Notes: generated from the sequence alone by a model not told the origin. Positions 7,192 to 17,326 are shown, numbered from the stretch's first letter. The stretch: DNA of 64,000 nucleotides from JANLTP01 sp031363055 (GCA_031363055.1 JANLTP010000127.1:62001-126000); one strand, 5' to 3'. A program made the numbers and translations.

Positions 7192-9090
7192 GTGGACCCG
7201 CGCTTGCTACGGCACTACAACCAGGAGCTCGCGCACTTGCGCGAAATGGGTGCCGAGTTTGCACGCGAATTCCCGAAGATCGCAGCCCGATTGGGCATGG
7301 AAGGCATGGAAGTTGCCGACCCTTATGTCGAGCGCTTGTTGGAGGGCTTCGCTTTTGTTGCTGCACGTATCCAGTTAAAGCTCGACGCCGAGTTTCCGCG
7401 CTTCAGCCAGCACATGCTTGAAATGATCTACCCGCATTTTCTGGCGCCAACACCGGCCATGGCGATCTGCAGCATCAAACCTAATTTTGCAGACACGGCG
7501 TTGGGTGCTGGCGTCAAGGTGCCGCGCGGCACGGCCCTGCAAAGCATCATACCCAGAGGCGAACAGACTGCCTGTGAATTTCGAACGGCGCACGCACTGA
7601 CCTTGTGGCCAATCGAGCTCATCGAAGCGCACTACGTTTCGTTCGCGCCCGATCTTCCGCTGGACCGGCTGGCGCTCGCTGCTCCGGTCAAAGGTGCGCT
7701 TCGATTGCGCCTGCGTTGTCATGCTGGCTTGAAGTTCAATCAATTGGCTGTCGAAAACCTCGATTTTCACATCAACGCCGAGGAGAATCAGGCGGTACAG
7801 CTCATGGAACTGATCCACGGCAATTGCGTCGGGGGTTTAGTGCTGGCCAGCGGTGGATCGGCCAGCAGTGGATCGAATACCCAGCAGCGCGACTACTCGC
7901 GCATCGATCGGTCGCAAGTCAAGGAGCTCGGCTTCGACGACACCGAAGCCATCTTGCCGTACGATCGACGTTCATTCCAAGGCTATCGTTTGCTGCAGGA
8001 ATACTTCGCATTTGCCGCCAGATTTATGTTCTTCCGTTTGAGCGGGCTGCAGGCCGGTCTTTCGCGGATCGACAGCGACGAATGTGAAGTAGTGCTGTTA
8101 TTCGGTCGTGGTGAGCCGGTACTCGAAGCGCTGATCGACGCGCAGAGTATCGTTCTGCACGCAACGCCGATCGTCAACCTGTTTCCCAGGCGCGCCGACC
8201 GCATTCACTTGAGCGAACAAAGGTTTGAACATCACCTGACCATCGATCGAACACGGCCGATGGATTTTGAAGTATTCGCCGTTACGGATGTCAAGGGCCT
8301 GGGTGTTGATCACGCCAGCGAAGTCGCGTTTCAACCGTTCTATGCCGGGTTCGACGAACAAGGCAACCCGTCCAAACGTGCCTACTACACCATTCGACGC
8401 GAACCTCGAATGCTGTCGCAAAAGCAGAAGCTTCACGGTCCACGAACCGGCTACGTCGGCTCAGAAGCGTTCCTTTCATTGGTCGACGAGCGCGAATCGC
8501 CTTATTCAGCCGACCTGCGACAGCTCGCCGTCGAGGTACTTGCTACCAATCGAGATCTGCCTCTGCTGCTGCCCATCGGTTCGATGAGTTCTTTAACGTT
8601 CCAGAACTCATTGCCGGTCGAGGGTGTAAAGCTACTCAAAGGCCCAACCCGTCCGCGAAACTCCATGGTTGATGGTGACTACGCGTGGCGATTGATCAAT
8701 CACTTGTCGCTTAATTATCTGTCGCTGTTCGAGACCACCGGTGGTACGGGAGTGCAGGCACTGCGCGAGCTCCTGCAACTGTATTCCGATCCTACGGACC
8801 CGATTGCCCGGAAACAGATCGAGGCAATCTGGAGCGTCACTGCCACACCGATTGTTACCCGAATGCCAGTGCGCGGGCCCATTGTTTTCGGACGAGGGTT
8901 GAACATTGGCGTCGCCGTCGACGAAACCGGCTTTGCTGGCACCGGCTCCTATTTGCTTGGCTCTGTGCTCGAGAAGTTTTTTGCGCGGCACGTTTCCATC
9001 AATTCGTTCACCCGCACGACCCTGCTTTCGGAGTCACGGGGACGGATCGCGCAGTGGCCAGCCCGGTCCGGCACCCGGATCATCGGCTAG
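7192..9090 (+). CDS. tssF: T6SS baseplate protein TssF (VasA/ImpG)
   Basis: About 632 residues. The N-terminus VDPRLLRHYNQELAHLREMG and AREFPKIAARLGMEG, then DPYVERLLEGFAFVAARI and FPRFSQHMLEMIYPH, are the classical TssF start. GTG at 7192 is preferred over ATG at 7153, which adds unrelated residues inside tssE. Later blocks RFMFFRLSGL, VNLFPRRADRIHL, EAFLSLVDERESPYS and SLNYLSLFE are family features. TssF forms the wedge with TssE and TssG around the VgrG hub. A short Gly/Ser repeat (ASGGSASSGS, near residue 220) is probably a flexible loop. Confidence 0.96.
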   Translation: MDPRLLRHYNQELAHLREMGAEFAREFPKIAARLGMEGMEVADPYVERLLEGFAFVAARIQLKLDAEFPRFSQHMLEMIYPHFLAPTPAMAICSIKPNFADTALGAGVKVPRGTALQSIIPRGEQTACEFRTAHALTLWPIELIEAHYVSFAPDLPLDRLALAAPVKGALRLRLRCHAGLKFNQLAVENLDFHINAEENQAVQLMELIHGNCVGGLVLASGGSASSGSNTQQRDYSRIDRSQVKELGFDDTEAILPYDRRSFQGYRLLQEYFAFAARFMFFRLSGLQAGLSRIDSDECEVVLLFGRGEPVLEALIDAQSIVLHATPIVNLFPRRADRIHLSEQRFEHHLTIDRTRPMDFEVFAVTDVKGLGVDHASEVAFQPFYAGFDEQGNPSKRAYYTIRREPRMLSQKQKLHGPRTGYVGSEAFLSLVDERESPYSADLRQLAVEVLATNRDLPLLLPIGSMSSLTFQNSLPVEGVKLLKGPTRPRNSMVDGDYAWRLINHLSLNYLSLFETTGGTGVQALRELLQLYSDPTDPIARKQIEAIWSVTATPIVTRMPVRGPIVFGRGLNIGVAVDETGFAGTGSYLLGSVLEKFFARHVSINSFTRTTLLSESRGRIAQWPARSGTRIIG

Positions 9091-9112
9091 GCGTCGTTAT
9101 GGAGGCGCCGCG

Positions 9113-10192
9113 ATGCCGTTGAAGCCCGACTCTGTCAATCGCGCTACCAGCGGCATCGCAGCGGGTGGGGATGAAATGTTTCAGTCGCGCGCCGAGCTTC
9201 TGGCCAAGGTCGCCGAGGCTCCCTACGCATTTGACTTCTATCAATTGCTTCGCAGGCTGGAAAGCCTGCAAGCGAATCGGCCTCGATTCGGCGAGGCCCT
9301 GCGCCCGTCCGAAGAATCGGTACGAATGGCGCAGGAGCCTTCATTGAGCTTTGCGCCCTCGAACGTTTCGGCGCTCGACTATAACCCGGCTGGCATCGCC
9401 CGTATTGCTGTCCGCTTTTTGGGTCTGTTTGGCCCGCAAGGTCCGCTCCCGACCCATTTGACCGAACTGGCGCGTGAACGCAAGCATTCGTATTCCGATC
9501 CGACTTTGGCAGGCTTCGCTGATATTTTCCATCACCGTCTGTTGCTGCTTTTTTTTCGAGCCTGGCGACAGGCGCAGCCAACCGCCAGCCACGACCAACC
9601 CGAGCAGGATCGGTTTGAATCCTATCTGGGTTCGTTGTTTGGCCAAGCCGGCCCAGCCTGGCGCAATCGCGACTCGATTCCAGATCAGCTCAAACGACAG
9701 TTCACCGCGCATCTGGCAAGTTCAGCGAAAAATGCTGACGGGCTGGCCGACCTATTGTCGGCGTACTTCCAGACTACCGTACGAGTTCAGTGTTTTGTCG
9801 CTGGCTGGTTGACCATGCCAGAGGAAGGTCGTACCCGCCTGGGCTTGGGCGAGAACAGTCAACTTGGCGTCAGCACAGTCATTGGACAACGCGTCAGAGA
9901 CTGCCAGCATCAAATCGAACTTTCGCTGGGTCCGATGACCTTGGCGCGCTACGAGTCTTTTCTGCCGGGCCAGGCCTCTTGGCAGCGGTTGGTCGACTGG
10001 GTAGCCAATTACACCAGCAACGAATTCAAATGGCGTGCCCAGCTCGTTCTGAGAGGCGATCAAGTGCCGCAGACTCGCCTCGGCTACCAAGGGCGACTCG
10101 GCCTGACCAGTTGGTTGGGCCCGGCCGGCACGATTACAGATCGCGGTGATTTGAAGCTAGCCCCTCGAAGTACGACGAGTTTCACGAACTGA
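9113..10192 (+). CDS. tssG: T6SS baseplate protein TssG (VasB/ImpH)
   Basis: About 359 residues from the ATG at 9113, which has GGAGG some eight bases upstream. TssG signatures are PYAFDFYQLLRRLESL, FGEALRPSEESVRMAQEPSL, RFLGLFGPQGPLPTHLTELA, FADIFHHRLLLLFFRAW and the end GRLGLTSWLGPA. Its frame is open back into tssF, but that portion is a shadow. TssG bridges TssF dimers in the wedge. It starts 22 bases after tssF. Confidence 0.95.
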   Translation: MPLKPDSVNRATSGIAAGGDEMFQSRAELLAKVAEAPYAFDFYQLLRRLESLQANRPRFGEALRPSEESVRMAQEPSLSFAPSNVSALDYNPAGIARIAVRFLGLFGPQGPLPTHLTELARERKHSYSDPTLAGFADIFHHRLLLLFFRAWRQAQPTASHDQPEQDRFESYLGSLFGQAGPAWRNRDSIPDQLKRQFTAHLASSAKNADGLADLLSAYFQTTVRVQCFVAGWLTMPEEGRTRLGLGENSQLGVSTVIGQRVRDCQHQIELSLGPMTLARYESFLPGQASWQRLVDWVANYTSNEFKWRAQLVLRGDQVPQTRLGYQGRLGLTSWLGPAGTITDRGDLKLAPRSTTSFTN

Positions 10193-10220
10193 ACGCCTTG
10201 GAATAACTTGGAGCACTGAC

Positions 10221-12926
10221 ATGTCTGAAATCAGCCGGGTCGCATTGTTCGGAAAACTCAATCCGATACTTTACAAAGCAATTGAAAGCTCTACCGTGTT
10301 TGCCAAATTGCGGGGCAATCCGTATGTCGAGTTTGTCCACTGGCTGAGTCAACTGCTACAGCTACAGGACTCGGATTTACACCGGATCGTTCGGCACTAC
10401 GATCTCGACTCTGGCGTGCTCGCCAAAAATGTAACTGATGCCCTCGATCGCCTGCCGCGTGGTGCCAGTGCGCTGTCCGACCTTTCCGAACATATCGAAG
10501 ACTCGATCGAGCGCGCTTGGGTATATGGCACCCTGATGTTCGGCGAGACCCAGGTCCGAAGCGGCCATCTGCTGGTCGGTATGCTCAAAACCGCATCGCT
10601 TCGCAATGTGCTTTATTCAATCTCGAAACAGTTTGAGCGCATCAAGGTTGCAAACCTCTCAGAGGAATTTTCCCGCATCGTTGCTGCTTCGCCAGAAGAA
10701 GGACAGTCCGCCAGTGACGGATTCTCGGCCGGACAACCGGGCGAAGCGAGCCAGGCCTTGGCGCCCGCGCAAATGGGTAAACAAGAAGCACTGCGCAAAT
10801 ACTCGGTCGATCTGACCGAAAAGGCGCGCAAAGGCGAGATCGATCCAGTCACGGGCCGCGACGAAGAAATTCGCCAGATCATCGATATCCTGATGCGTCG
10901 TCGCCAAAATAATCCAATCCTGACCGGCGAGGCGGGTGTCGGCAAGACCGCCGTTGTCGAAGGTTTTGCACTACGTATCGTCAAGGGCGACGTGCCACCG
11001 CAACTCAAGGATGTGTCATTGATGTCACTCGACATCGGCCTCTTGCAAGCCGGCGCGAGCATGAAAGGCGAGTTCGAGAACCGCCTTCGGCAGGTCATTG
11101 ACGAAGTGCAGTCATCGACCAAGCCGATTATTTTGTTTATCGATGAAGCCCACACTCTGATCGGGGCCGGTGGCGCTGCGGGAACCGGTGACGCCGCCAA
11201 TTTGCTCAAACCAGCGCTGGCGCGCGGTACCCTGCGCACCATCGGTGCCACCACTTGGGCCGAGTACAAGAAATACTTCGAAAAGGACCCGGCACTGACC
11301 CGCCGCTTTCAGGTCGTGCAGGTGCCTGAGCCCGATGAAGAAAAGGCGATTCGCATGATGCGCGGTATCGCCACACCGCTGGAAGCGCACCACCGTGTTC
11401 AGGTGCTCGACAGCGCAATCGAGGCGGCCGTACGGCTGTCGCATCGCTATATTCCGGCGCGCCAGTTGCCGGACAAGTCGGTCAGTCTACTCGACACCGC
11501 CTGCGCCCGAGTGGCGGTCAGTCAGCACGCCACGCCGCCCGAGGTTGAAGATACCCAGCGCAACATCGAAGCCCTCGATACCGAATTGCGAATCATCGAG
11601 CGCGAAGATGCGGTGGGTGAGCCAATCGGTACCAGGCGCATTGATGCGCAGGCGAAACGAGCCGTCGCGCAGCAGCGGCTTGATTCACTGAATATTCGCT
11701 GGCTCAAGGAAAAGTCGCTGGTGGACCCAATTCTGGCACTTCGTGCCAGCCTGCGCGATGGTACCCAACCGATTGATTCATCGCTCGACGCTAGTGCGAC
11801 TGCCACTGCAGAATCCGGATCCGATGCGGGGTCCGACCGTTCGACATGGCTCGCGAAGCTGCGTGATCTACAAAGCCAGTTGGCCGAACTGCAGGGCGAC
11901 ACGCCGTTGATCCTGCCGTCGGTCGACGACCAGGCAGTTGCCAGCGTAGTTGCCGACTGGACCGGTATTCCGGTTGGCCGTATGGTCAAGAACGAGGTCG
12001 AGTCGGTTTTACGATTAGCCGACACATTGAATCAGCGCGTCATCGGTCAGAAACATGGCTTGGAAATGATTGCGCGGCGCATTCAAACTTCACGCGCCAG
12101 GCTCGACAACCCAAACAAGCCGATTGGAGTGTTCATGTTGGTCGGACCCTCCGGCGTCGGCAAAACCGAGTCGGCACTGGCGCTCGCCGAGACACTCTAC
12201 GGTGGCGAGCAAAATGTCATCACCATCAACATGAGCGAATTCCAGGAGGCGCACACGGTCTCAACCCTGAAGGGCGCACCACCCGGCTATGTCGGCTACG
12301 GCGAAGGCGGAATTCTGACCGAAGCGGTGCGTCGCCGCCCGTACAGCGTGGTGTTGCTCGACGAAGTCGAGAAGGCGCATCCCGATGTTCACGAAATGTT
12401 TTTCCAGGTGTTCGACAAAGGCCAGATGGAAGACGGCGAAGGCCGTTTCATCGACTTCAAGAACACCATCATCTTGTTGACCAGCAATGTCGGCAGCGAT
12501 TTGATCATGGCGATGTGCAAAGATCCTGAGCTGATGCCTGATCCGGAAGGCATTGCCACCGCGCTGCGGGAGCCGCTGCTCAAGGTGTTCCCGGCCGCGC
12601 TGCTTGGGCGCATCGTAACGATTCCTTACTACCCGCTGTCCGACGATATGCTTGGCAACATTGTTCGCCTGCAGTTGAATCGAATTGTCAAACGGGTAGC
12701 AGAAAATCACAAGATACCGCTGACCTACGACGATGCTGTGGTCAAGCTCATTATCAGCCGCTGCACCGAACTCGAAAGTGGCGGTCGCATGATCGATGCG
12801 ATTCTGACGAACACGGTGTTGCCGCGCATCAGCCGCGAGTATCTCGAACGGTTGGCCAGCGGCGGGCGGTTGTCGTCAATCGGGCTGTCCGCGACTGATG
12901 GCGAATTTCAATATCAGATTACCTAG
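10221..12926 (+). CDS. tssH: T6SS AAA+ unfoldase ClpV (TssH)
   Basis: A 901-residue ClpB/ClpV-class ATPase with the Clp N-terminal repeat region (about 1-160), first AAA module with Walker A GEAGVGKT near residue 236 and Walker B ILFIDEAHTLIG, a middle coiled-coil linker (about 430-560), and second AAA module with GPSGVGKTES near residue 642 and VVLLDEVEKAHPDV. The C-terminal D2-small domain ends the protein. The short N-terminal region fits ClpV rather than ClpB, as does its place directly after tssG. It strips contracted TssBC sheaths for reuse. All nucleotide-binding motifs look intact. Confidence 0.97.
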   Translation: MSEISRVALFGKLNPILYKAIESSTVFAKLRGNPYVEFVHWLSQLLQLQDSDLHRIVRHYDLDSGVLAKNVTDALDRLPRGASALSDLSEHIEDSIERAWVYGTLMFGETQVRSGHLLVGMLKTASLRNVLYSISKQFERIKVANLSEEFSRIVAASPEEGQSASDGFSAGQPGEASQALAPAQMGKQEALRKYSVDLTEKARKGEIDPVTGRDEEIRQIIDILMRRRQNNPILTGEAGVGKTAVVEGFALRIVKGDVPPQLKDVSLMSLDIGLLQAGASMKGEFENRLRQVIDEVQSSTKPIILFIDEAHTLIGAGGAAGTGDAANLLKPALARGTLRTIGATTWAEYKKYFEKDPALTRRFQVVQVPEPDEEKAIRMMRGIATPLEAHHRVQVLDSAIEAAVRLSHRYIPARQLPDKSVSLLDTACARVAVSQHATPPEVEDTQRNIEALDTELRIIEREDAVGEPIGTRRIDAQAKRAVAQQRLDSLNIRWLKEKSLVDPILALRASLRDGTQPIDSSLDASATATAESGSDAGSDRSTWLAKLRDLQSQLAELQGDTPLILPSVDDQAVASVVADWTGIPVGRMVKNEVESVLRLADTLNQRVIGQKHGLEMIARRIQTSRARLDNPNKPIGVFMLVGPSGVGKTESALALAETLYGGEQNVITINMSEFQEAHTVSTLKGAPPGYVGYGEGGILTEAVRRRPYSVVLLDEVEKAHPDVHEMFFQVFDKGQMEDGEGRFIDFKNTIILLTSNVGSDLIMAMCKDPELMPDPEGIATALREPLLKVFPAALLGRIVTIPYYPLSDDMLGNIVRLQLNRIVKRVAENHKIPLTYDDAVVKLIISRCTELESGGRMIDAILTNTVLPRISREYLERLASGGRLSSIGLSATDGEFQYQIT

Positions 12927-13012
12927 AAGCCGGTCGGGTTCCTAGCACTTCAGCAGTATTCTCAAGTGGCGATGTCGCCGTTATGCTTGATTGAATCAGC
13001 AAGGGTATTGAA

Positions 13013-15010
13013 ATGGCGCGAATAGTTCAGTTAACCAGTCCACTTGGCAAGCAGTTACTCTTTTGGCGCATGTCTGCCTGGGAAACGCTGGGTCAAATGT
13101 TCGAGATCGAACTCGATGTATTGTGCGCCCAACCAGACATTCGGCCTGAGGAACTATTGGGCAAAGCGTTCACCGTCAGCCTGGACATCGACGACGAACG
13201 CAAGAGACACTTTAACGGGTTTGCGGTGCGCTTCGCGCAGACCGCGTCTAAAGGGCGACTGTTCTCTTATCGGATTTCACTGCGCCCCTGGGTCTGGTTC
13301 CTGACGCGCACCAGCGACTGCAAGATCTTTCAGGAAAAGTCAGTTCCCACGGTTATTGACGAGGTGTTCAACGATGAACCTTCAAAGGCCATCGAGCGCA
13401 AGCTTTCTGGTGACTATCACTCCTGGGTCTATTGCGCGCAGTACCGCGAAACTGACTTCGCGTTTGTCAGCCGACTGATGGAACAGGAAGGCATTTACTA
13501 CTACTTCGAGCATGAGGAGCACGAACATAAACTGGTGCTTTGTGACGGCCCCGGTTCGCATTCGTCGATCGAGGGCGATCCAATCGTACCCTTTTACTCG
13601 AGCGGTCGCAGCAATTCGGAAGTCAATGACCACATTAAGGAGATCAGTTACACGCAAGAAATTCAGCCCAGTCAGGTGGTCATGCGCGAATACGACTTCG
13701 TAAAACCTGGTGCCGATCTTAAGGTCACACGCAAGCCCGAGCACCTCGCTGAACATGGCCGCAACAAATATGAAGTTTTCGACTACCCCGGTGCGTATGA
13801 CACGGCTGCTGAAGGCGACAACTATGCGGCAATACGAATAGAAGAACTCAACGCTCAGGCGGAAGTGTTCACCGGTTCAGGCAGCGAACGCGACATGGCC
13901 GTAGGCCGCAGGTTCAAGCTCAAAGATCACCCGCTCAAGGATTTCAACGCAGAATTTCTGGTTACTTCGACTCAAATCCTGCTTGAAGAGTCCCAGTATG
14001 AGAGTGCTGAAGACGAGGGTTTCAAGTTCGAGCTGAGTTTCACCGCGATTCGCCACAAGCAAACCTTTCGCTCGCCCCGTGTGACGCCCAAGCCGATCAT
14101 TTACGGTGTCCAGACCGCCGTGGTGACTGGCCCCGCCGGCGAAGAGATTCATTGCGACAAGCACGGTCGGGTAAAGGTGCAGTTTCATTGGGACCGTTAC
14201 GGTAAAAAAGACGAGAACACCTCCTGCTTCGTACGAGTGGCTTACCCGATGGCGGGAAAGGGTTGGGGCATGGTGGCCATCCCGCGAATTGGACACGAGG
14301 TAGTGATCTCGTTTGAGGAGGGCGACCCGGATCGGCCACTGATTACCGGTAGTGTTTTCAACGGCGACAACCCGAATCCGTTCGGAACTCCAGGTAAGGC
14401 CATGGTCAGTGGCGTCAAGACCAATACCCATAAGGGCAAGGGCTACAACGAGATGGCGATGGACGACACCGCCGGCAAGGAAATGATCCGCATCCATGGG
14501 CAATACGACATGGCCACGACCGTCGAGCATGATCAGACCAACACCGTCCACAACAACTTCACCGAGACCATCAAGAATACCACCAAGATCACGGTCACCA
14601 ACGGCACCTACAGCCACGACGTTGCGGCCAATACCGCCACTTATCATGTCAAGGGGGCCTTGGCGGAGACTTACGAGGCGACTCAGGATACGACGGTCAC
14701 CAAGGCTATTACCATCAAGTCAACTACCGGAGCGATATCAGTTACGTCAGACACACAGAAGGTCCTGGTCAAAGCCGCGACCGAGATTCAGTTGGAGGTC
14801 GGTGCCAGCACCATCAACATGAAGAGCAATGGCGATATCTCGATCAAAGGGGTGAATATCACCATTGATGGTTCGGCGACGGTCACGCTATCGAGCAAGA
14901 TCATTACGTCGAGTGCCAAGGGCCAGAACATCACCGAAGGCGCGATTGTTGTTTCAAACGGTTCTGCCACCAACACGGTCAAGGGTGGCGTTGTGATGCT
15001 GAACCCATGA
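13013..15010 (+). CDS. vgrG: T6SS tip protein VgrG (TssI)
   Basis: A 665-residue spike protein. The gp27-like part has WETLGQMFEIELDVL, GKAFTVSLDI and DFAFVSRLMEQEGIYYYFEH. The gp5-like OB part has GRVKVQFHWDRYGK and SCFVRVAYPMAGKGWGM, ending with the VgrG motif PRIGHEVVISFEEGDPDRP. From about residue 480 follows the repeat beta-helix (DVR/gp5 C-terminal type, rich in Thr/Val/Ile) ending at VVMLNP. No extra enzymatic tail is present, so effectors are likely loaded through the downstream adaptor and PAAR-like genes. Its stop overlaps the next ATG (ATGA). Confidence 0.96.
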   Translation: MARIVQLTSPLGKQLLFWRMSAWETLGQMFEIELDVLCAQPDIRPEELLGKAFTVSLDIDDERKRHFNGFAVRFAQTASKGRLFSYRISLRPWVWFLTRTSDCKIFQEKSVPTVIDEVFNDEPSKAIERKLSGDYHSWVYCAQYRETDFAFVSRLMEQEGIYYYFEHEEHEHKLVLCDGPGSHSSIEGDPIVPFYSSGRSNSEVNDHIKEISYTQEIQPSQVVMREYDFVKPGADLKVTRKPEHLAEHGRNKYEVFDYPGAYDTAAEGDNYAAIRIEELNAQAEVFTGSGSERDMAVGRRFKLKDHPLKDFNAEFLVTSTQILLEESQYESAEDEGFKFELSFTAIRHKQTFRSPRVTPKPIIYGVQTAVVTGPAGEEIHCDKHGRVKVQFHWDRYGKKDENTSCFVRVAYPMAGKGWGMVAIPRIGHEVVISFEEGDPDRPLITGSVFNGDNPNPFGTPGKAMVSGVKTNTHKGKGYNEMAMDDTAGKEMIRIHGQYDMATTVEHDQTNTVHNNFTETIKNTTKITVTNGTYSHDVAANTATYHVKGALAETYEATQDTTVTKAITIKSTTGAISVTSDTQKVLVKAATEIQLEVGASTINMKSNGDISIKGVNITIDGSATVTLSSKIITSSAKGQNITEGAIVVSNGSATNTVKGGVVMLNP

Positions 15011-16101
15011 ATTCGAAAACCGAAACCATTGAAGTCGTCCACGGCGCAGACACGGAACGTCGTCCGATCTTCTCGGTTCTTCTGAAGCGCAGCTATCGGA
15101 TCGGATCGGACGGCAAGTTAAGTCGATGTGAGGGCGAGTGTGATTTCGTGCGGACTGATCAGTACTATGACGGCGGAGATCCTGAATGGTCAACCGTAAA
15201 ATATGAAGCGGAACTGGTTCCGTTCAAGCCGTTCACCGACGTGGTTGTGATCGGACAGGCACATGCCTCTGACGGTCGCGCGACAACCGCGATGGATATC
15301 AGTGTCACGGTGCGCACCAGAACCAAGACCATTCGCGTCATCGGCGATCGGCAATGCCACTATCGCGCCAAGCGCCCGCCGGTGTTCACTGACCCCGCGC
15401 CGTTCGAGACCATGCAAGTGCGCTACGAGCGAGCCTACGGAGGCAAGGACGAAGTCAGCGCCCCGCAAACACCGATTCACTATGCGCGCAACGATATGGG
15501 CTGCGGCTTCGCGCTGTCAAACGTTCGCGAGAAGATCGAAGGCCTGGCACTACCGAATCTTGAGGATCCGAACGAGCTTCTGACACCGGAGACTCTACTG
15601 ATCGAGGACCCCTATCGCTGGAATTCACTGCCGCTGCCGCAAGGGTTTGGTTGGGTCCAGCGCGGCTGGTACCCGCGCTCCTCATTTATCGGATCAATGC
15701 CGCCGTACCTGCATCCGACCGAACTCATGCGCGAAGAGGCGTTGAGTTTAGTGCCTCGAAATCAAGTTGCACTGTCGCGCCAATACAAACTGCCGAGCTA
15801 CCACCCGCTATTCAACAACGGCGCTTCGGTCGGACTCATTTTTCAGTCGTTGGTCGGCGATGAACCGATCACGCTGCTGGGCCTGACGCCATCGGGTCGG
15901 ATGTCATTCGCGCTGCCCGCCGAACGCCCTCAAATGATGCTCGATCTGGGCCTCGGAGAAAATCAACTCGAACCGGTGCTTCATACGGTCTGCGTCAGGC
16001 CAGACGACCACCAGGTAGATTTAATCTGGCGAGCGTCGCACGTTTATCCTGGCATTGACTGGTTGCCGAACATGACCCGCCTGCATGCTGAGGTTGCCTA
16101 G
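15007..16101 (+). CDS. DUF2169 T6SS tip-associated protein, copy 1
   Basis: A 364-residue DUF2169 protein: PIFSVLLKRSYRI, then YYDGGDPEWSTVKYEAELVPFKPFTDVVVIG, DRQCHYRAKRPPVFTDPAPF, VRYERAYGG and the ending DLIWRASHVYPGIDWLP. This family is regularly encoded with VgrG, DUF4150 PAAR-like and effector genes, and is thought to help load or fold tip cargo; biochemical knowledge is thin. The start overlaps the vgrG stop by four bases, indicating translational coupling. It is a diverged duplicate of the next gene. Confidence 0.88.
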   Translation: MNSKTETIEVVHGADTERRPIFSVLLKRSYRIGSDGKLSRCEGECDFVRTDQYYDGGDPEWSTVKYEAELVPFKPFTDVVVIGQAHASDGRATTAMDISVTVRTRTKTIRVIGDRQCHYRAKRPPVFTDPAPFETMQVRYERAYGGKDEVSAPQTPIHYARNDMGCGFALSNVREKIEGLALPNLEDPNELLTPETLLIEDPYRWNSLPLPQGFGWVQRGWYPRSSFIGSMPPYLHPTELMREEALSLVPRNQVALSRQYKLPSYHPLFNNGASVGLIFQSLVGDEPITLLGLTPSGRMSFALPAERPQMMLDLGLGENQLEPVLHTVCVRPDDHQVDLIWRASHVYPGIDWLPNMTRLHAEVA

Positions 16102-16103
16102 TC

Positions 16104-17189
16104 ATGACTACGGCAATCCAGAAAGTCATGTTACCCGGGCAAACACCGAACGGTGAGCACATGATCAGCGTGCTGGTGAAGCGCTCGTACGATATCGTCT
16201 CCGGTAAAAAATGTACGCGCGCCGAGCAAGATAACAAGCTGCTTGCGGCCGATATGTTCTATGCGGACCCCGCTAACAGCAGCGTTCGGTTTGAATCCGA
16301 TTTTGTGCCATTTAAACTCGCCACTGATGTAGTGTTCAATGGCGTTGCCTACTCGCCGGACGGCCAACCGACTGATCGCCTGGTGGCCGAACTTCAAGTT
16401 CACAATACACGCAAGCGTATTCAGATACTCGGCGATCGAAGCTGTGAATTCAGAGCGGGACAAACCCCCGCGTTCACCGATCCGAAACCGTTCACAACCA
16501 TGGAGCTCAAGTACGAACGTGCCTACGGCGGCGTCGACATTTACTCAAATTCGCAGGTACCGTTTCCGTATATGCGTAATCCGCTCGGCCGCGGATTTGC
16601 GGTCGCGAATGTCGAGGCGGCCATCAGTGGATTGGCGCTTCCAAATATTGAGGACGAGCGCGATTCGATAACCCCCGAGCGGCTCTGCTGCAACGAGTTC
16701 ACGACTTGGCAAAATCAGCCCGTGCCGGCCGGCCTGGGATGGCTTCCAAAGGCTTGGTTGCCGCGATCATCACTCGCTGGAATATTGCCGGCCGATCGTG
16801 CACTGGAGAAGCAGCTTCGCAAGGCTTACACCGCACTGGTGCCCGTCACAGAGCGCGCCGAGTATGCAAAAACCAGCCTGCCTACGATGGACTTTAAATT
16901 CTTCAATGGCGCCTCGTCCGGGCTGGCGCTGCCGTTCCTGAAGGGCGACGAAGGAATCAAGACCATTAATCTTTCGTCCGACCGGGAGTGCGTATTTCGC
17001 TTGCCAGGCGATACGCTAAAGATTGGAATCGATATCGGCAATGGTTCGGTCGAGCCGAACGTGTTCATCCAAACGGTCATGATTCGAATGGAAGATCGCC
17101 AGCTCGATATTGTCTGGCGCGGCGCAATCCCGTTCGAAGGGCCGGACTGGTTTCCGAAAATGACCAAAATGGAGATCAGCGTTCTATGA
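16104..17189 (+). CDS. DUF2169 T6SS tip-associated protein, copy 2
   Basis: A 361-residue protein homologous along its whole length to its upstream neighbour: ISVLVKRSYDIVSG, FESDFVPFKLATDVVFNG, DRSCEFRAGQTPAFTDPKPF, LKYERAYGGVD and DIVWRGAIPFEGPDW. Two base pairs separate it from copy 1. The two copies may act as a pair or serve different cargos. Its stop overlaps the next start (CTATGA), so the tip module seems to be translated as a coupled chain. Confidence 0.88.
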   Translation: MTTAIQKVMLPGQTPNGEHMISVLVKRSYDIVSGKKCTRAEQDNKLLAADMFYADPANSSVRFESDFVPFKLATDVVFNGVAYSPDGQPTDRLVAELQVHNTRKRIQILGDRSCEFRAGQTPAFTDPKPFTTMELKYERAYGGVDIYSNSQVPFPYMRNPLGRGFAVANVEAAISGLALPNIEDERDSITPERLCCNEFTTWQNQPVPAGLGWLPKAWLPRSSLAGILPADRALEKQLRKAYTALVPVTERAEYAKTSLPTMDFKFFNGASSGLALPFLKGDEGIKTINLSSDRECVFRLPGDTLKIGIDIGNGSVEPNVFIQTVMIRMEDRQLDIVWRGAIPFEGPDWFPKMTKMEISVL

Positions 17190-17317
17190 ACTCGGCCAGC
17201 GTTACGATCCATTCGAAGGATTACAGGTCAGTGACAGTGTCAAGGCGACGAGTCAGCGCAGCCAATTCAGAGGTTCTGTTGACCGCAGCAACCTGCGTCG
17301 TTGACGGTCGGGCGTAG
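17186..17317 (+). CDS. 43-residue ORF coupled between DUF2169 and DUF4150 genes
   Basis: It starts with an ATG overlapping the preceding stop and ends with a TAG that is part of a TAGGAG Shine-Dalgarno for the next gene. Both junctions suggest the frame is really translated. The product is basic in the middle (RSVTVSRRRVSAANSEV), with no signal peptide or membrane span. No family was recognised. In some related loci a longer DUF3540-type gene occupies this place, so it might be a worn remnant, but the similarity seen is too faint to claim. Confidence 0.5.
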   Translation: MNSASVTIHSKDYRSVTVSRRRVSAANSEVLLTAATCVVDGRA

Positions 17318-17326
17318 GAGAACACC

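Noticed and set aside
13013..15010. Evolved VgrG with an effector tail
   Set aside because: After the repeat beta-helix the protein ends within a few residues, leaving no room for an enzymatic domain.
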